Assembly (NCBI RefSeq): GCF_032197885.1
Contig: NZ_CP134159.1
Location: 1,488,001-1,552,000 of the forward strand
DNA length: 64,000 bases
Reading direction: 5' to 3'
From: Levilactobacillus namurensis
GTDB lineage: Bacteria; Bacillota; Bacilli; Lactobacillales; Lactobacillaceae
A model generated the notes under the pieces. The model was not told the origin of the DNA, did no database searches, and worked only from the letters and a program-made list of their open reading frames with translations. Below, one piece after another: positions 1-7,338 of the stretch. Numbering within the stretch: position 1 is the stretch's first letter; every line of letters starts with the position of its first letter. A program made the position numbers and the translations under genes.

Positions 1-779
1 GCCATGGTCCCAATCTTCTTCAACATGCTGCCACCCTTACCGATCATAATGCCCTTTTGTGTTGGCCGTTCCACGATGATCGTGGCGTTAATGTGTACCC
101 GGCCGTTGTCCTGGGTCTTCATACTCTCGATTTCGACCGCCACAGAATGGGGCACCTCTTCACGGGTCAACATGAAGATCTTTTCACGAATCAATTCGCT
201 GACCACAAACCGTTCTGGATGGTCCGTCAATTGGTCAGCGGGGTAGTATTGCGGCCCGTTAGGCATCTGGTCGACCAGGTCACCCAGAAATTCGTTGACG
301 TTGTTGCCTTCCAGTGCCGAAATTGGGTAAACAGCCTTCCACGGCAGGGCCTGCTTGTACTGGTCCATGACCGTCAACAGGTCATCCGGTTGAATCTGAT
401 CAATCTTGTTGATCACCAGGTAGACCGGGGCTTTGATTCCCTTAAGCCGGTCAATAATAAAGTTATCCCCGGCTCCCCGCTTTTCGGCCGCGTTGATCAT
501 AAACAACACGGCGTCCACTTCGTTCAACGCGGATAGTGCGGACTTCACCATGTAGTCCCCCAACTGGGTCTTAGGCTTGTGCACCCCCGGCGTATCGATG
601 AACACGATTTGTGCATCATCCGTGGTGTAGATTCCTTGAATCTTATTCCGTGTCGTTTGGGCCGTATTCGACATAATGGCGATTTTTTGCCCAATCACCC
701 GGTTTAAAAAGGTTGATTTCCCGACATTGGGCCGTCCCACGATGGCCACAAAACCGGATTTGTAATTTGGATTATCCAT
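1..779 (-). CDS. era: GTPase Era, C-terminus cut by window edge
   Basis: Era is a GTPase that binds 16S rRNA and assists 30S ribosome maturation. The translation begins at an ATG ending at 779 and shows the G1 motif GRPNVGKST at residues 15-23, the G3 motif DTPG followed by VHKP, the G4 motif NKID, and a C-terminal KH-domain motif [14 protein letters not shown] near the cut end. About 259 of the roughly 300 residues usual for Era are present, so only the last part of the KH domain is missing. The gene is the last visible member of a phoH-ybeY-dgkA-era run, the usual order in lactobacilli, and follows dgkA by about 9 nt. Identification is secure. Confidence 0.96.
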   Translation of the reverse strand, partial: MDNPNYKSGFVAIVGRPNVGKSTFLNRVIGQKIAIMSNTAQTTRNKIQGIYTTDDAQIVFIDTPGVHKPKTQLGDYMVKSALSALNEVDAVLFMINAAEKRGAGDNFIIDRLKGIKAPVYLVINKIDQIQPDDLLTVMDQYKQALPWKAVYPISALEGNNVNEFLGDLVDQMPNGPQYYPADQLTDHPERFVVSELIREKIFMLTREEVPHSVAVEIESMKTQDNGRVHINATIIVERPTQKGIMIGKGGSMLKKIGTM

Positions 780-788
780 AACTTCCTC

Positions 789-1184
789 CTAGAACCAGCG
801 TAAAATCGCTGGTAACATCACCAGGCAGCCCACGACCACTGCAAAGGCAGCGGCGAGTAACACCCCGCCAGCCGCAACGTCCTTGGCGCGCTTGGCTAAC
901 TCATGATAGGTCTGCCCTACGATCAAATCAACGACCGCTTCCACAATCGTATTGAGGGTCTCCGCAATCAACACCAAAAAAATCGCCAGCGTTAACCAGA
1001 GCCATTCGTTGACCGTCAGCTGCAGGATGATCCCGGCCAACACGGCTAAGGTCCCCACGACCAGGTGCTTGCGAAAGTTCCGCTCGGTCCGCACCAGCGC
1101 CTGCAAGCCGTCTAACGCATGCCTTAGTGACTGACGAAACGCGCGGTTTTTCCCCGTTTGTTGGGAATTATCGTTTAAGCCCAT
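789..1184 (-). CDS. dgkA: Diacylglycerol/undecaprenol kinase family protein
   Basis: This 131-residue membrane protein has a basic N-terminus with the family-like stretch DGLQALVRTERNFRKH, then about three hydrophobic helices and the NTIVEAVVD segment that corresponds to the conserved NxxxE active-site helix. In Gram-positive bacteria this family mainly phosphorylates undecaprenol, feeding the lipid carrier of peptidoglycan and teichoic acid synthesis; that substrate is known from family members and not shown here. The start overlaps the 3' end of ybeY by 17 nt, suggesting translational coupling. Confidence 0.93.
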   Translation of the reverse strand: MGLNDNSQQTGKNRAFRQSLRHALDGLQALVRTERNFRKHLVVGTLAVLAGIILQLTVNEWLWLTLAIFLVLIAETLNTIVEAVVDLIVGQTYHELAKRAKDVAAGGVLLAAAFAVVVGCLVMLPAILRWF

Positions 1185-1656
1185 AGGCGTCCAGAATATC
1201 GGCCTGCAGCTTAAACATGACCTTCTCGTCTTCCGGCTCCATGTGATCGTAGCCGTTGAGGTGTAGGAACCCGTGAACCACCAAGAAGCCTAGTTCCCGG
1301 TCGTACGAGTGGCCCAAATATTCGGCCTGTTCGCTGACCTTATCCATGGAAACAAAGATATCGCCGATGTTTTCGGGAATCTCAGCAGCCATTTCATCGT
1401 CCATGACCAACGGGAACTCTGCGTCTTCGGCCTCATCGTCTTCAATCGCAAAGCTGATTACATCGGTCGCCCGGTCGACACCCCGGTACTGCTTATTGAT
1501 TCGGTGAATATCTTCGTTGTTCATCAGGGTCACGGACATCTCCGTATTGTCGGCCAGCTTTAAGTAGTCCCCGGCATACTGCAAGACATCTTGAATCAGT
1601 TGTACTTTTTCGGCGGGTACGCCCGTCTTAGTCTTATCATAAATCTCTAAATCCAT
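1168..1656 (-). CDS. ybeY: Endoribonuclease YbeY (rRNA maturation)
   Basis: YbeY is a zinc-dependent single-strand endoribonuclease involved in 16S rRNA 3'-end maturation and 70S quality control. The 162-residue product carries the diagnostic metal motif HGFLHLNGYDH at residues 128-138, which contains the three histidines. Length is typical. Its ATG overlaps the phoH stop codon (ATAATG), so the two genes are probably translationally coupled within the phoH-ybeY-dgkA-era operon. Confidence 0.96.
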   Translation of the reverse strand: MDLEIYDKTKTGVPAEKVQLIQDVLQYAGDYLKLADNTEMSVTLMNNEDIHRINKQYRGVDRATDVISFAIEDDEAEDAEFPLVMDDEMAAEIPENIGDIFVSMDKVSEQAEYLGHSYDRELGFLVVHGFLHLNGYDHMEPEDEKVMFKLQADILDAYGLKR

Positions 1657-2642
1657 TATTTTTTAGCTCCATTTGGTTTAGTATCGTTCGCCTCGTAAGC
1701 GTTAATGATCCGGGCAACGACGGGGTGCCGAACCACATCGTCCGCGCTGAACGTCACGAAACTGATATGGGCAACGTTCTGCAGGATATGTTGCGCTTGG
1801 ATCAACCCAGAGCGGGCATTATTCGGCAAGTCGATCTGGGAGATATCCCCGTTGACGATCATCTTCGAACCGAAGCCCAACCGCGTCAAAAACATCTTCA
1901 TCTGCATGTTGGTGGTGTTCTGCGCTTCGTCCAAGATCACGAATGCCGATTCCAGCGTCCGGCCCCGCATATAGGCCAACGGTGCAATTTCAATCACGCC
2001 GCGATCCATTAACCGTGTCGTGTGCTCCGCACCTAGAATGGCGTATAACGCATCGTAGATGGGCCGTAAATAAGGGTCAACCTTTTCCTTTAAGTCCCCG
2101 GGCAAGAACCCTAGGCTTTCGCCGGCTTCCACGGCTGGCCGGGTCAAGATGATCTTCTCGACATCCCCGTGCTTCAACGCCGCGACCGCCATGACAACGG
2201 CCAAATAGGTCTTCCCGGTTCCGGCCGGTCCAATGCCGAACGTAATATCGTTGTGCTTAATGGCATCGATATACTGCCGTTGGCCGAAGTTCTTGACCCG
2301 AACCGGCCGCCCCTTGGCATCGTTCAACAGCTTCTCTGAATAAAGGTCTTGGAAATAGGTCAAGGTTCCCTTTTCCGCCATCTTCATCGCACTGACCACG
2401 TCAGAACTGTTCAGGTGAACGCCCTTGGCCAACAACGCACTCATATTCCGCAGAATATTCAGCGTATGGTCGACCGCCGTCGCATCCCCTGAAACTTTGA
2501 TTGAATTACCGAAAGGCCGAATCGTCACCGATAAGCCCTCTTCGAGTAACGTCACAAACTGATCCTGTGCGCCCAGAAGAGCCGCCTCATCGTTGGGATT
2601 TTCTAGGATATATTCTTTTTCAATCATCGCGTTTTCAGTCAA
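1656..2642 (-). CDS. phoH: PhoH family ATPase, probable TTG start
   Basis: This is a PhoH-type P-loop ATPase of about 328 residues. It has the Walker A motif GPAGTGKT and the Walker B-like ILDEAQN. Its cellular role is not settled, although linkage with ybeY and era suggests RNA metabolism. A longer frame extends upstream to 2771, but a strong AAAGGAG lies 9 nt before a TTG at 2642, whereas the first internal ATG (2627) is about 24 nt from it, so TTG is the better start. The upstream extension overlaps the promoter and is probably not translated. Confidence 0.92.
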   Translation of the reverse strand: MTENAMIEKEYILENPNDEAALLGAQDQFVTLLEEGLSVTIRPFGNSIKVSGDATAVDHTLNILRNMSALLAKGVHLNSSDVVSAMKMAEKGTLTYFQDLYSEKLLNDAKGRPVRVKNFGQRQYIDAIKHNDITFGIGPAGTGKTYLAVVMAVAALKHGDVEKIILTRPAVEAGESLGFLPGDLKEKVDPYLRPIYDALYAILGAEHTTRLMDRGVIEIAPLAYMRGRTLESAFVILDEAQNTTNMQMKMFLTRLGFGSKMIVNGDISQIDLPNNARSGLIQAQHILQNVAHISFVTFSADDVVRHPVVARIINAYEANDTKPNGAKK

Positions 2643-2688
2643 AAACAGTGGCTCCTTTATGTTCCAAAATAGTGGTCTACATACCTGA

Positions 2689-2716
2689 ATTTTAGCATAC
2701 CACCGGGCATTGTAAA
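2689..2716 (-). promoter_or_regulatory. Promoter of phoH-ybeY-dgkA-era
   Basis: On the minus strand a -35 TTTACA (complement of 2711-2716) and a -10 TAAAAT (complement of 2689-2694) are 16 bp apart, and the -10 is preceded by TGC, an extended -10. It lies about 47 nt before the TTG start of phoH and downstream of the yqeY terminator. Confidence 0.65.
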
Positions 2717-2816
2717 AGCATTCTGGGCCAAATTCAGCCTTCCCGTCCCAATGATGGCTAAAATCCGTCACTGAACACGGCCGTTACCGAATCAGTCGGT
2801 CAAAATCGGCCACAAG

Positions 2817-2858
2817 AAAAGCCCCGCAACCCCTAACATGTTTTCGGGATTGCAAGGC
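2817..2858 (-). terminator. Rho-independent terminator after yqeY
   Basis: On the minus strand a 13-bp GC-rich stem (arms 2821-2833 and 2846-2858, with a few G-T pairs) is followed by TTTTC. It separates yqeY from the phoH transcription unit. Confidence 0.8.
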
Positions 2859-2869
2859 CATACCATCCG

Positions 2870-3316
2870 TTACTTACTTAATTGGGCCTTAACGGTCTTG
2901 TTAACAATGGCGCCGTCCGCTTTTCCTTTAACTTGCGGCATCACAGCACCCATGACCTTACCAAAGTCGCCCATACCACTGGCGTTGACCTTCGCGATAC
3001 TGTCCGCCACGATCTTAGCGATTTCGTCTTCACTTAATTGCTTAGGGGCGTACTTTTCAACCACCGCGATTTCTGCCTTGACGTTCGCCACCAAGTCGTC
3101 ACGGTTGCCCTTCGCAAACTCCGCCATGGATTCCTTCCGTTGCTTCAGTTCGCGGGAAACCACCGTTAATTCTTCGTCCGGCGTTAACTCGTGTCCCTGC
3201 TTGACCTTTTCGTTCATTAAGGCCGCCTTCATCATCCGAACGACGCTCAAGGTCAGCTTGTCATGGGCCTTCATGGCCGTCTTTAAATCTTCCGTTAATT
3301 GGGTTTCTAAACTCAT
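2870..3316 (-). CDS. GatB/YqeY domain protein
   Basis: This 148-residue protein matches the YqeY family, whose domain is shared with the C-terminus of the amidotransferase subunit GatB. It opens with the typical MSLETQLTEDLKTAMKAHDK helix and ends with the GKADGAIVNKTVKAQL motif. Its function in the cell is not firmly known; a role linked to tRNA is inferred from the GatB relation. An AGGAGG precedes the ATG. In related genomes yqeY commonly follows rpsU, but here an alcohol dehydrogenase-like gene and an insertion sequence lie between them. Confidence 0.92.
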   Translation of the reverse strand: MSLETQLTEDLKTAMKAHDKLTLSVVRMMKAALMNEKVKQGHELTPDEELTVVSRELKQRKESMAEFAKGNRDDLVANVKAEIAVVEKYAPKQLSEDEIAKIVADSIAKVNASGMGDFGKVMGAVMPQVKGKADGAIVNKTVKAQLSK

Positions 3317-3349
3317 GTCGGTTTCCTCCTAGAATTAGGTTACCAATTT

Positions 3350-3378
3350 ATTCTACTCCTAATTTTTAATCCCGTCAG
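3350..3378 (-). promoter_or_regulatory. Putative promoter of yqeY
   Basis: On the minus strand CTGACG (3373-3378) and TAGAAT (3350-3355) are separated by 17 bp, 34 nt before the yqeY start codon. The matches are 4/6 and 5/6 to the sigma-A consensus. Confidence 0.5.
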
Positions 3379-3462
3379 GTCGAGAGTCATCCGGCTTGCA
3401 GTTTCACCCTAGAATCGGTAAGCTGAGGATGAACTTACAAAAAGAAAGGAATTGATTTTAGG

Positions 3463-4473
3463 ATGTACGCTATTGGCTATACGCAACACCGTCCGCTGAA
3501 TGACCCGGACAGTCTCCAGGGCTTCGACCTGCCGAAGCCCCAACCCACAGGCCACGATTTACGCGTACGGGTGAACGCCGTTTCCGTGAATCCCGTTGAT
3601 CTGGTCGGCTTTCAGCGTGACGCCCCGGCGCCGGATCAACCCGCCATTTTAGGATGGGACGCTGTCGGCGTAGTGGATGCGGTTGGCCCCGCAGTCACCT
3701 TGTTTGCCCCTGGTGACGCAGTCTTCTACGCGGGCGACTTCAGCCGCTCCGGCAGTGACGCCGACTATCAACTGGTTGACGAACGCATCGTCGGGCCCGC
3801 ACCACAGAAACTGTCCGTCGCACAAGCGGCCGCAATGCCGCTCACTTCGTTGACCGCTTGGGAAGCCCTCTTCGAGCAACTGGGGATTGACCCGCACGCC
3901 AACAACCAGGGCAAAACGTTGCTGGTCATCAACGGCGCGGGGGGCGTTGGGTCCGTGGCGACCCAGCTGGCCCACTGGGCTGGCTTAACCGTGATTGCGA
4001 CCGCCTCACGCCCTGAGACCATCGCCTGGACCCGGGCACACGGCGCCGATACCACCGTGAACCACCGTCAGGACCTAGTCCCCCAAGTTCGCGCCCTCGG
4101 ACACCAATACGTCGACTACATCTTAGAGCTGAGCAACCTAAACCAGCACTGGTCAGAAATCGTCGACCTGATCAAACCTAGCGGCAAGATTGTTTCCATC
4201 ACCGGGAGCGAGGTCCCGCTAGACTTACAGGCCCTGAAACAAAAGCGCGCCACCTTCGCCTGGGAATGGATGTTCACCAAGGCCTGGTTCCATACGGACG
4301 ATTTACAAACCCAGCACGCCACACTGACCACCATCAGCCACTTGCTGGACCAGGGCGTCCTCCAGTCTACCCTAACCAAGACCTTCCAACCCTTCACCGC
4401 CGAACAGGTCCGCGCCGCCCTACAACTGGTCGCGACCCACAAGATGATGGGCAAGGCTGTTATTCAAAGATAA
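3463..4473 (+). CDS. Zinc-type alcohol dehydrogenase-like / NADPH:quinone reductase family protein
   Basis: This 336-residue protein is a medium-chain dehydrogenase/reductase with an N-terminal GroES-like fold (VNAVSVNPVDLVGFQ near 40, GWDAVGVVDAVGP near 65) and a C-terminal Rossmann domain whose dinucleotide motif is INGAGGVGSVATQLA near residue 154. The cysteine-rich structural zinc loop of classic alcohol dehydrogenases is absent, which fits the YogA/quinone-oxidoreductase branch. Substrate is unknown. It is transcribed against yqeY and ends in a strong terminator into which an insertion sequence has landed. Confidence 0.88.
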   Translation: MYAIGYTQHRPLNDPDSLQGFDLPKPQPTGHDLRVRVNAVSVNPVDLVGFQRDAPAPDQPAILGWDAVGVVDAVGPAVTLFAPGDAVFYAGDFSRSGSDADYQLVDERIVGPAPQKLSVAQAAAMPLTSLTAWEALFEQLGIDPHANNQGKTLLVINGAGGVGSVATQLAHWAGLTVIATASRPETIAWTRAHGADTTVNHRQDLVPQVRALGHQYVDYILELSNLNQHWSEIVDLIKPSGKIVSITGSEVPLDLQALKQKRATFAWEWMFTKAWFHTDDLQTQHATLTTISHLLDQGVLQSTLTKTFQPFTAEQVRAALQLVATHKMMGKAVIQR

Positions 4474-4483
4474 GCTTTAACGG

Positions 4484-4520
4484 ACGCCGCACGACCAAAC
4501 CCGTCGTGCGGCGTTTTAGT
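4484..4520 (+). terminator. Terminator of the dehydrogenase gene, adjoining the IS insertion
   Basis: A perfect 12-bp stem (arms 4484-4495 and 4503-4514, 7-nt loop) is followed by TTTTAGT. The end of this element forms the 8-bp target duplicated by the insertion sequence. Confidence 0.88.
4513..4520. repeat. Left target-site duplication GTTTTAGT
   Basis: This 8-bp direct repeat is identical to 5984-5991 and directly abuts the left inverted repeat of the insertion sequence. The ISL3 family characteristically makes 8-bp duplications. Confidence 0.93.
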
Positions 4521-4544
4521 GGTTCTACAATATCTGTTGTTGGT
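4521..4544 (+). repeat. Left terminal inverted repeat of the ISL3 element
   Basis: It begins GGTTCTACAA and ends CTGTTGTTGGT. It pairs with 5960-5983 on the other strand at 19 of 24 positions. Confidence 0.92.
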
Positions 4545-4594
4545 AATAGATTTTTATCTATTACTGATGACAGATTTTTTGTTTATCATTAGAA

Positions 4595-4621
4595 TAAAAA
4601 AGCGGACATCTCCCGTCCGTT
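4595..4621 (-). terminator. Antisense terminator-like hairpin in the IS leader
   Basis: On the minus strand a CGGAC/GTCCG stem (4615-4619 and 4603-4607) is followed by six T. It could stop transcription crossing the element from the rpsU side. It lies between the left end and the transposase start. Confidence 0.5.
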
Positions 4622-4665
4622 AACTTGCTCCCACCACAGAATTAAGTCAAGAAAGGAAATGCCCT

Positions 4666-5937
4666 ATGTCAAATGATACTACGAAAATGTTGTTAGGAAT
4701 AGATGATGAACACTTAATAATTGAGGAAGGACAAGTGGGTGATGATGGAGTGATTCGATTGGTGGGGTCCCTAAACTACACCCCCAAGGCATGCCGCAAT
4801 TGTGGGATTATCAATGATCACCAAATTATTGGCTATGGTTGGCGGAAGACCACCATTAGATTCGCAAAAACATTGGGCAGCACCGTTATCCTGTGTCTCA
4901 ATCGGCGAAACTTTCACTGTAAGGCTTGTCATACCAATTTCCTGGCGCAGACGAATGCGGTGCCGAAACACTGCACGATTTCAAATACGACCCGCAAACA
5001 ATGCTTAGAAAAACTGACCGAACCGGTTTCGCTCAAACACATTGCCGATGAGTTATCCACTTCGGATTCATTCGTTGGTCGGCAGCTCTTGCGCGCTGAA
5101 CGGGACTTTCAAACCAACTGGCACTATTTACCAAAAGTTCTCCTCATGGACGAAGTTAAAAGCACTAAGAGCGCCACCGACGCGATGAGCTTTGAATTTA
5201 TGGATGCGGAAACCCACGAATTGATCGACCTGTTACCCTTTAGGACCATTTATCAGCTTCAAAAGTATTTCCAGCATTACGACCAGGCTGCGCGAGAAAA
5301 TGTGAAAATTATCGTCACCGATATGAACTATACCTATCCCAAATTGGTGGGGCAGATCTTTCCGAACGCCATCGTTGTCATCGATCCGTTCCACTTGGTT
5401 AACGCTTTAAATCGAGCTTTTAATAAGACGCGGGTGCGCCTCATGAAAACCCTGGCGACTTCCTCACGCGAGTATCACGCCCTAAAACGCTATTGGAAAC
5501 TATTATTAACGCCGGAAAATCACCTCAACTACGAAGCTTTCCGTAAGTGGACAAACTTCCCTTATCCAGCGACTGCCACTGATGTGGTTGATGCTTTATT
5601 GGACATTGATCCCGAGCTCAAGCAAACTTACAACGTGATGAATCGGTTACGTGAAACCATCAAAAACCGTGATTGGCCCAACTATAATCAAGTATTCCAT
5701 CACTTAGAGGGCTGCTCGGAAGAGATGTTGGCAACCCTCCAGACCCTAGCGACTCATCATGATGAAATTGGCAATACCTTTACTCACCATTACACCAACG
5801 GGCCCTTAGAAGGTTCAAACAACAAGATTAAAGTCATTAAACGCACTGGATTTGGTTACCGAAACTTCTTCAGATTCCGGCTAAGAGTGCTGTTCGCTTT
5901 TCGAGTTCATACAAAAAGAGCTCTAATCACCAAGTGA
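4666..5937 (+). CDS. ISL3-family transposase
   Basis: This 423-residue DDE transposase has an N-terminal zinc-ribbon (CRNC near residue 43 and CKAC near 86, the zf-ISL3 type), a helix-turn-helix region (LKHIADELSTSDSFVGRQLL near 124), and a catalytic core with candidate acidic residues in LLMDEVKS, IIVTDMN and the C-terminal HYTNGPLEGSNNKIKVIKR block, which carries the glutamate. A ribosome-binding site AAGAAAGGAA precedes the ATG. The reading frame is uninterrupted, so the element may still be active. It is probably weakly expressed from a promoter within the 120-bp leader. Confidence 0.95.
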   Translation: MSNDTTKMLLGIDDEHLIIEEGQVGDDGVIRLVGSLNYTPKACRNCGIINDHQIIGYGWRKTTIRFAKTLGSTVILCLNRRNFHCKACHTNFLAQTNAVPKHCTISNTTRKQCLEKLTEPVSLKHIADELSTSDSFVGRQLLRAERDFQTNWHYLPKVLLMDEVKSTKSATDAMSFEFMDAETHELIDLLPFRTIYQLQKYFQHYDQAARENVKIIVTDMNYTYPKLVGQIFPNAIVVIDPFHLVNALNRAFNKTRVRLMKTLATSSREYHALKRYWKLLLTPENHLNYEAFRKWTNFPYPATATDVVDALLDIDPELKQTYNVMNRLRETIKNRDWPNYNQVFHHLEGCSEEMLATLQTLATHHDEIGNTFTHHYTNGPLEGSNNKIKVIKRTGFGYRNFFRFRLRVLFAFRVHTKRALITK

Positions 5938-5942
5938 TTAGA
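5922..5942 (+). terminator. Hairpin over the transposase stop codon
   Basis: A 9-bp perfect stem (TCTAATCAC paired with GTGATTAGA, loop CAA) includes the stop codon region and is followed by a T-rich stretch. It may terminate the transposase mRNA. Confidence 0.5.
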
Positions 5943-5959
5943 ACTCCAATATTTTGTTC

Positions 5960-5983
5960 ACCAACAACAGTTGACGAAGAACC
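5960..5983 (-). repeat. Right terminal inverted repeat of the ISL3 element
   Basis: Read on the minus strand it begins GGTTCTTCGT and ends CTGTTGTTGGT, matching the left end. Confidence 0.92.
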
Positions 5984-5991
5984 GTTTTAGT
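5984..5991. repeat. Right target-site duplication GTTTTAGT
   Basis: It is identical to 4513-4520 and abuts the right end of the insertion sequence. Confidence 0.93.
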
Positions 5992-6008
5992 CGCGCATCA
6001 GCAGATAC

Positions 6009-6055
6009 AAAAAAAGTCCTTCAACAGATCATTCAACCTGTCAAAAGGACTTTTA
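6009..6055 (-). terminator. Terminator of rpsU
   Basis: On the minus strand a long stem closing with AAAGTCCTT/AAGGACTTT and a second helix (TTGACAG/CTGTTGA) ends in a run of T. It begins directly after the rpsU stop codon. Confidence 0.8.
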
Positions 6056-6056
6056 A

Positions 6057-6245
6057 TTAAAAGCGACGCTTCTTAGCTTTACGCTTCCGCGCTGCTTCAG
6101 ATTTAAGCTTTTTCTTCACACTTGGTTTTTCGTAAAATTCGCGTTTACGGTATTCTTGTAAAGTACCGCTACGGGAAACCGTACGTTTGAAGCGCCGAAG
6201 AGCGTCGTCAAAAGACTCGTTTTTACGAACGACTGTCTTTGCCAT
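6057..6245 (-). CDS. rpsU: 30S ribosomal protein S21
   Basis: S21 is a small basic protein of the 30S platform near the anti-Shine-Dalgarno region. The 62-residue product starts [21 protein letters not shown], contains the family signature [19 protein letters not shown], and ends in a lysine/arginine tail. A longer frame extends upstream, but the ATG at 6245 fits the family and has the purine-rich CGGAGGGAGGG upstream. It has its own promoter, leader hairpin and terminator, so it is a separate transcription unit here. Confidence 0.97.
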   Translation of the reverse strand: MAKTVVRKNESFDDALRRFKRTVSRSGTLQEYRKREFYEKPSVKKKLKSEAARKRKAKKRRF

Positions 6246-6278
6246 TTTGAAATTCCCTCCCTCCGAGCACAAGTAATA

Positions 6279-6306
6279 ACGCTGGTTAAAATTACCTTAC
6301 CAGCGT
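6279..6306 (-). promoter_or_regulatory. Leader hairpin of rpsU
   Basis: An 8-bp perfect stem (ACGCTGGT with ACCAGCGT, 12-nt loop) forms in the untranslated leader about 34 nt before the start codon. It is a candidate for autogenous control by S21 or for mRNA stability; no known motif was recognised. Confidence 0.5.
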
Positions 6307-6320
6307 GACGGTTCTTAACT

Positions 6321-6349
6321 ATTATACATAATCACACAAAATGCGTCAA
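6321..6349 (-). promoter_or_regulatory. Promoter of rpsU
   Basis: On the minus strand a -35 TTGACG (6344-6349) and a consensus -10 TATAAT (6321-6326) are 17 bp apart. The near-consensus match fits a strongly expressed ribosomal gene. Confidence 0.85.
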
Positions 6350-6368
6350 TGATGGTTTTCAATTAAAT

Positions 6369-6397
6369 TTGAACCGTTTTAGCCCACGGAGTAAACT
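6369..6397 (+). promoter_or_regulatory. Promoter of the PPDK regulatory protein gene
   Basis: TTGAAC (6369-6374), a 17-bp spacer and TAAACT (6392-6397) lie about 30 nt before the start codon, divergent from the rpsU promoter. Confidence 0.55.
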
Positions 6398-6426
6398 AGA
6401 AGAAAACACTAGAGGAGCTAGCCCGT

Positions 6427-7254
6427 ATGCCGCAAATTACAATCTTTGTTATCTCCGATTCATCCGGGGAAACCGCCCTGACCGTCGCTCAAACGGCCAC
6501 CTCGCAATTTCCCGACGTTAAAGTCAGCTATCAACGGTTCCCGTTCATCCAGACCCACTCGATTCTGGATAGTATCCTAAACCTCGCCGAAAAACAACAC
6601 GCCATGCTGTTCCACACCTTGGTCAACCAGGAACTCAGCAACCACGTGCGCGATTTTGCTGAGCAACACGGCCTGCAACACTTCGACTGCATCCAACCCG
6701 CCATGAAGGTCATGCAGGCTGCGACCGGTCTCCAGCCCGAAGGCGTTCCCGGCTTAGTCCATAACTTAACCGATACGTACTTCGACCGAATCGCCGCCAT
6801 GGAATTCGCCGTGACCTACGACGACGGAAAGGACCCGGCCGGCCTCCTCAAAGCAGACATCGTGATTCTAGGGGTCTCACGGACCTCTAAGACCCCGCTG
6901 TCCCTCTTCTTAGCCAACCGTAACCTGCGAGTCGCGAACCTCCCCCTGTCGCCACAGACCCAGCTGCCCGACGAGCTCTGGCAGGTCGACCCTAAGCGCA
7001 TCTTCGGGCTGACCAATAAGCCCGGTATCCTGCGGAAGATTCGTCAAGAGCGCATGATCTCCTACGGTCTTCCCGCGGACAGCGCCTATTCCAACACCGA
7101 GAAAATCAGCGAAGAACTCGCCTACGCCGAAAAGATTTACAAAAAAATTGGTTGTTTAGTGATCGACGTTTCCAACAAGTCCATTGAAGAGACCGCTACG
7201 TTGATTATGGAAAGTGTCGATTACGACCTCATTCCCCATTCACTTAGTGATTAG
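6427..7254 (+). CDS. Pyruvate, phosphate dikinase regulatory protein (kinase/phosphorylase, DUF299)
   Basis: This 275-residue protein belongs to the bifunctional regulators that phosphorylate and dephosphorylate PEP synthase or pyruvate phosphate dikinase. It begins with the family start PQITIFVISDSSGETALTVAQ, and the P-loop-like GVSRTSKTPLS is near residue 150, followed by the conserved FGLTNKP. Which target enzyme it acts on here cannot be read, because no dikinase gene is in the window. An AGAGGAGC precedes the ATG. Confidence 0.92.
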   Translation: MPQITIFVISDSSGETALTVAQTATSQFPDVKVSYQRFPFIQTHSILDSILNLAEKQHAMLFHTLVNQELSNHVRDFAEQHGLQHFDCIQPAMKVMQAATGLQPEGVPGLVHNLTDTYFDRIAAMEFAVTYDDGKDPAGLLKADIVILGVSRTSKTPLSLFLANRNLRVANLPLSPQTQLPDELWQVDPKRIFGLTNKPGILRKIRQERMISYGLPADSAYSNTEKISEELAYAEKIYKKIGCLVIDVSNKSIEETATLIMESVDYDLIPHSLSD

Positions 7255-7276
7255 CCGTAACTGACAGCTGATGATG

Positions 7277-7317
7277 AAAAGCCGGAAGGACCCGTTAATT
7301 GGGTGCTTCCGGCTTTT
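7277..7317. terminator. Bidirectional terminator between the PPDK regulator gene and nfo
   Basis: The symmetric hairpin AAAAGCCGGAAG...CTTCCGGCTTTT has A and T tracts on both sides and serves two convergent genes. Confidence 0.88.
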
Positions 7318-7338
7318 GTCGTCTTCATAAATTGATTA

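Larger units (their letters stand above)
4521..5983 (+). mobile_element. Intact ISL3-family insertion sequence, 1463 bp
   Basis: The element is bounded by 24-bp imperfect inverted repeats, 4521-4544 and 5960-5983, which match at 19 of 24 positions and share GGTTCT at the tips and CTGTTGTTGGT inside. It is flanked by identical 8-bp duplications (GTTTTAGT) and encodes one full-length transposase. The complete ends and exact duplication indicate a simple transposition that has not decayed. It sits just after the T-tract of the dehydrogenase terminator and before the rpsU terminator, so it breaks no gene. Confidence 0.95.

Noticed and set aside
2643..2771. N-terminal extension of PhoH
   Set aside because: It covers the putative promoter, lacks a ribosome-binding site and has no family similarity.
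3398..3462. A MerR-type spaced promoter before the dehydrogenase
   Set aside because: TTGCAG is followed by TAAGCT at 17 bp, not the elongated spacing of MerR promoters, and the dyad is weak.
6371..6382. GAACCGTTTTAG also occurs at the right IS junction (5979-5990)
   Set aside because: Only 12 bp are shared, with no further similarity on either side, so it is taken as chance and not as a second insertion site.
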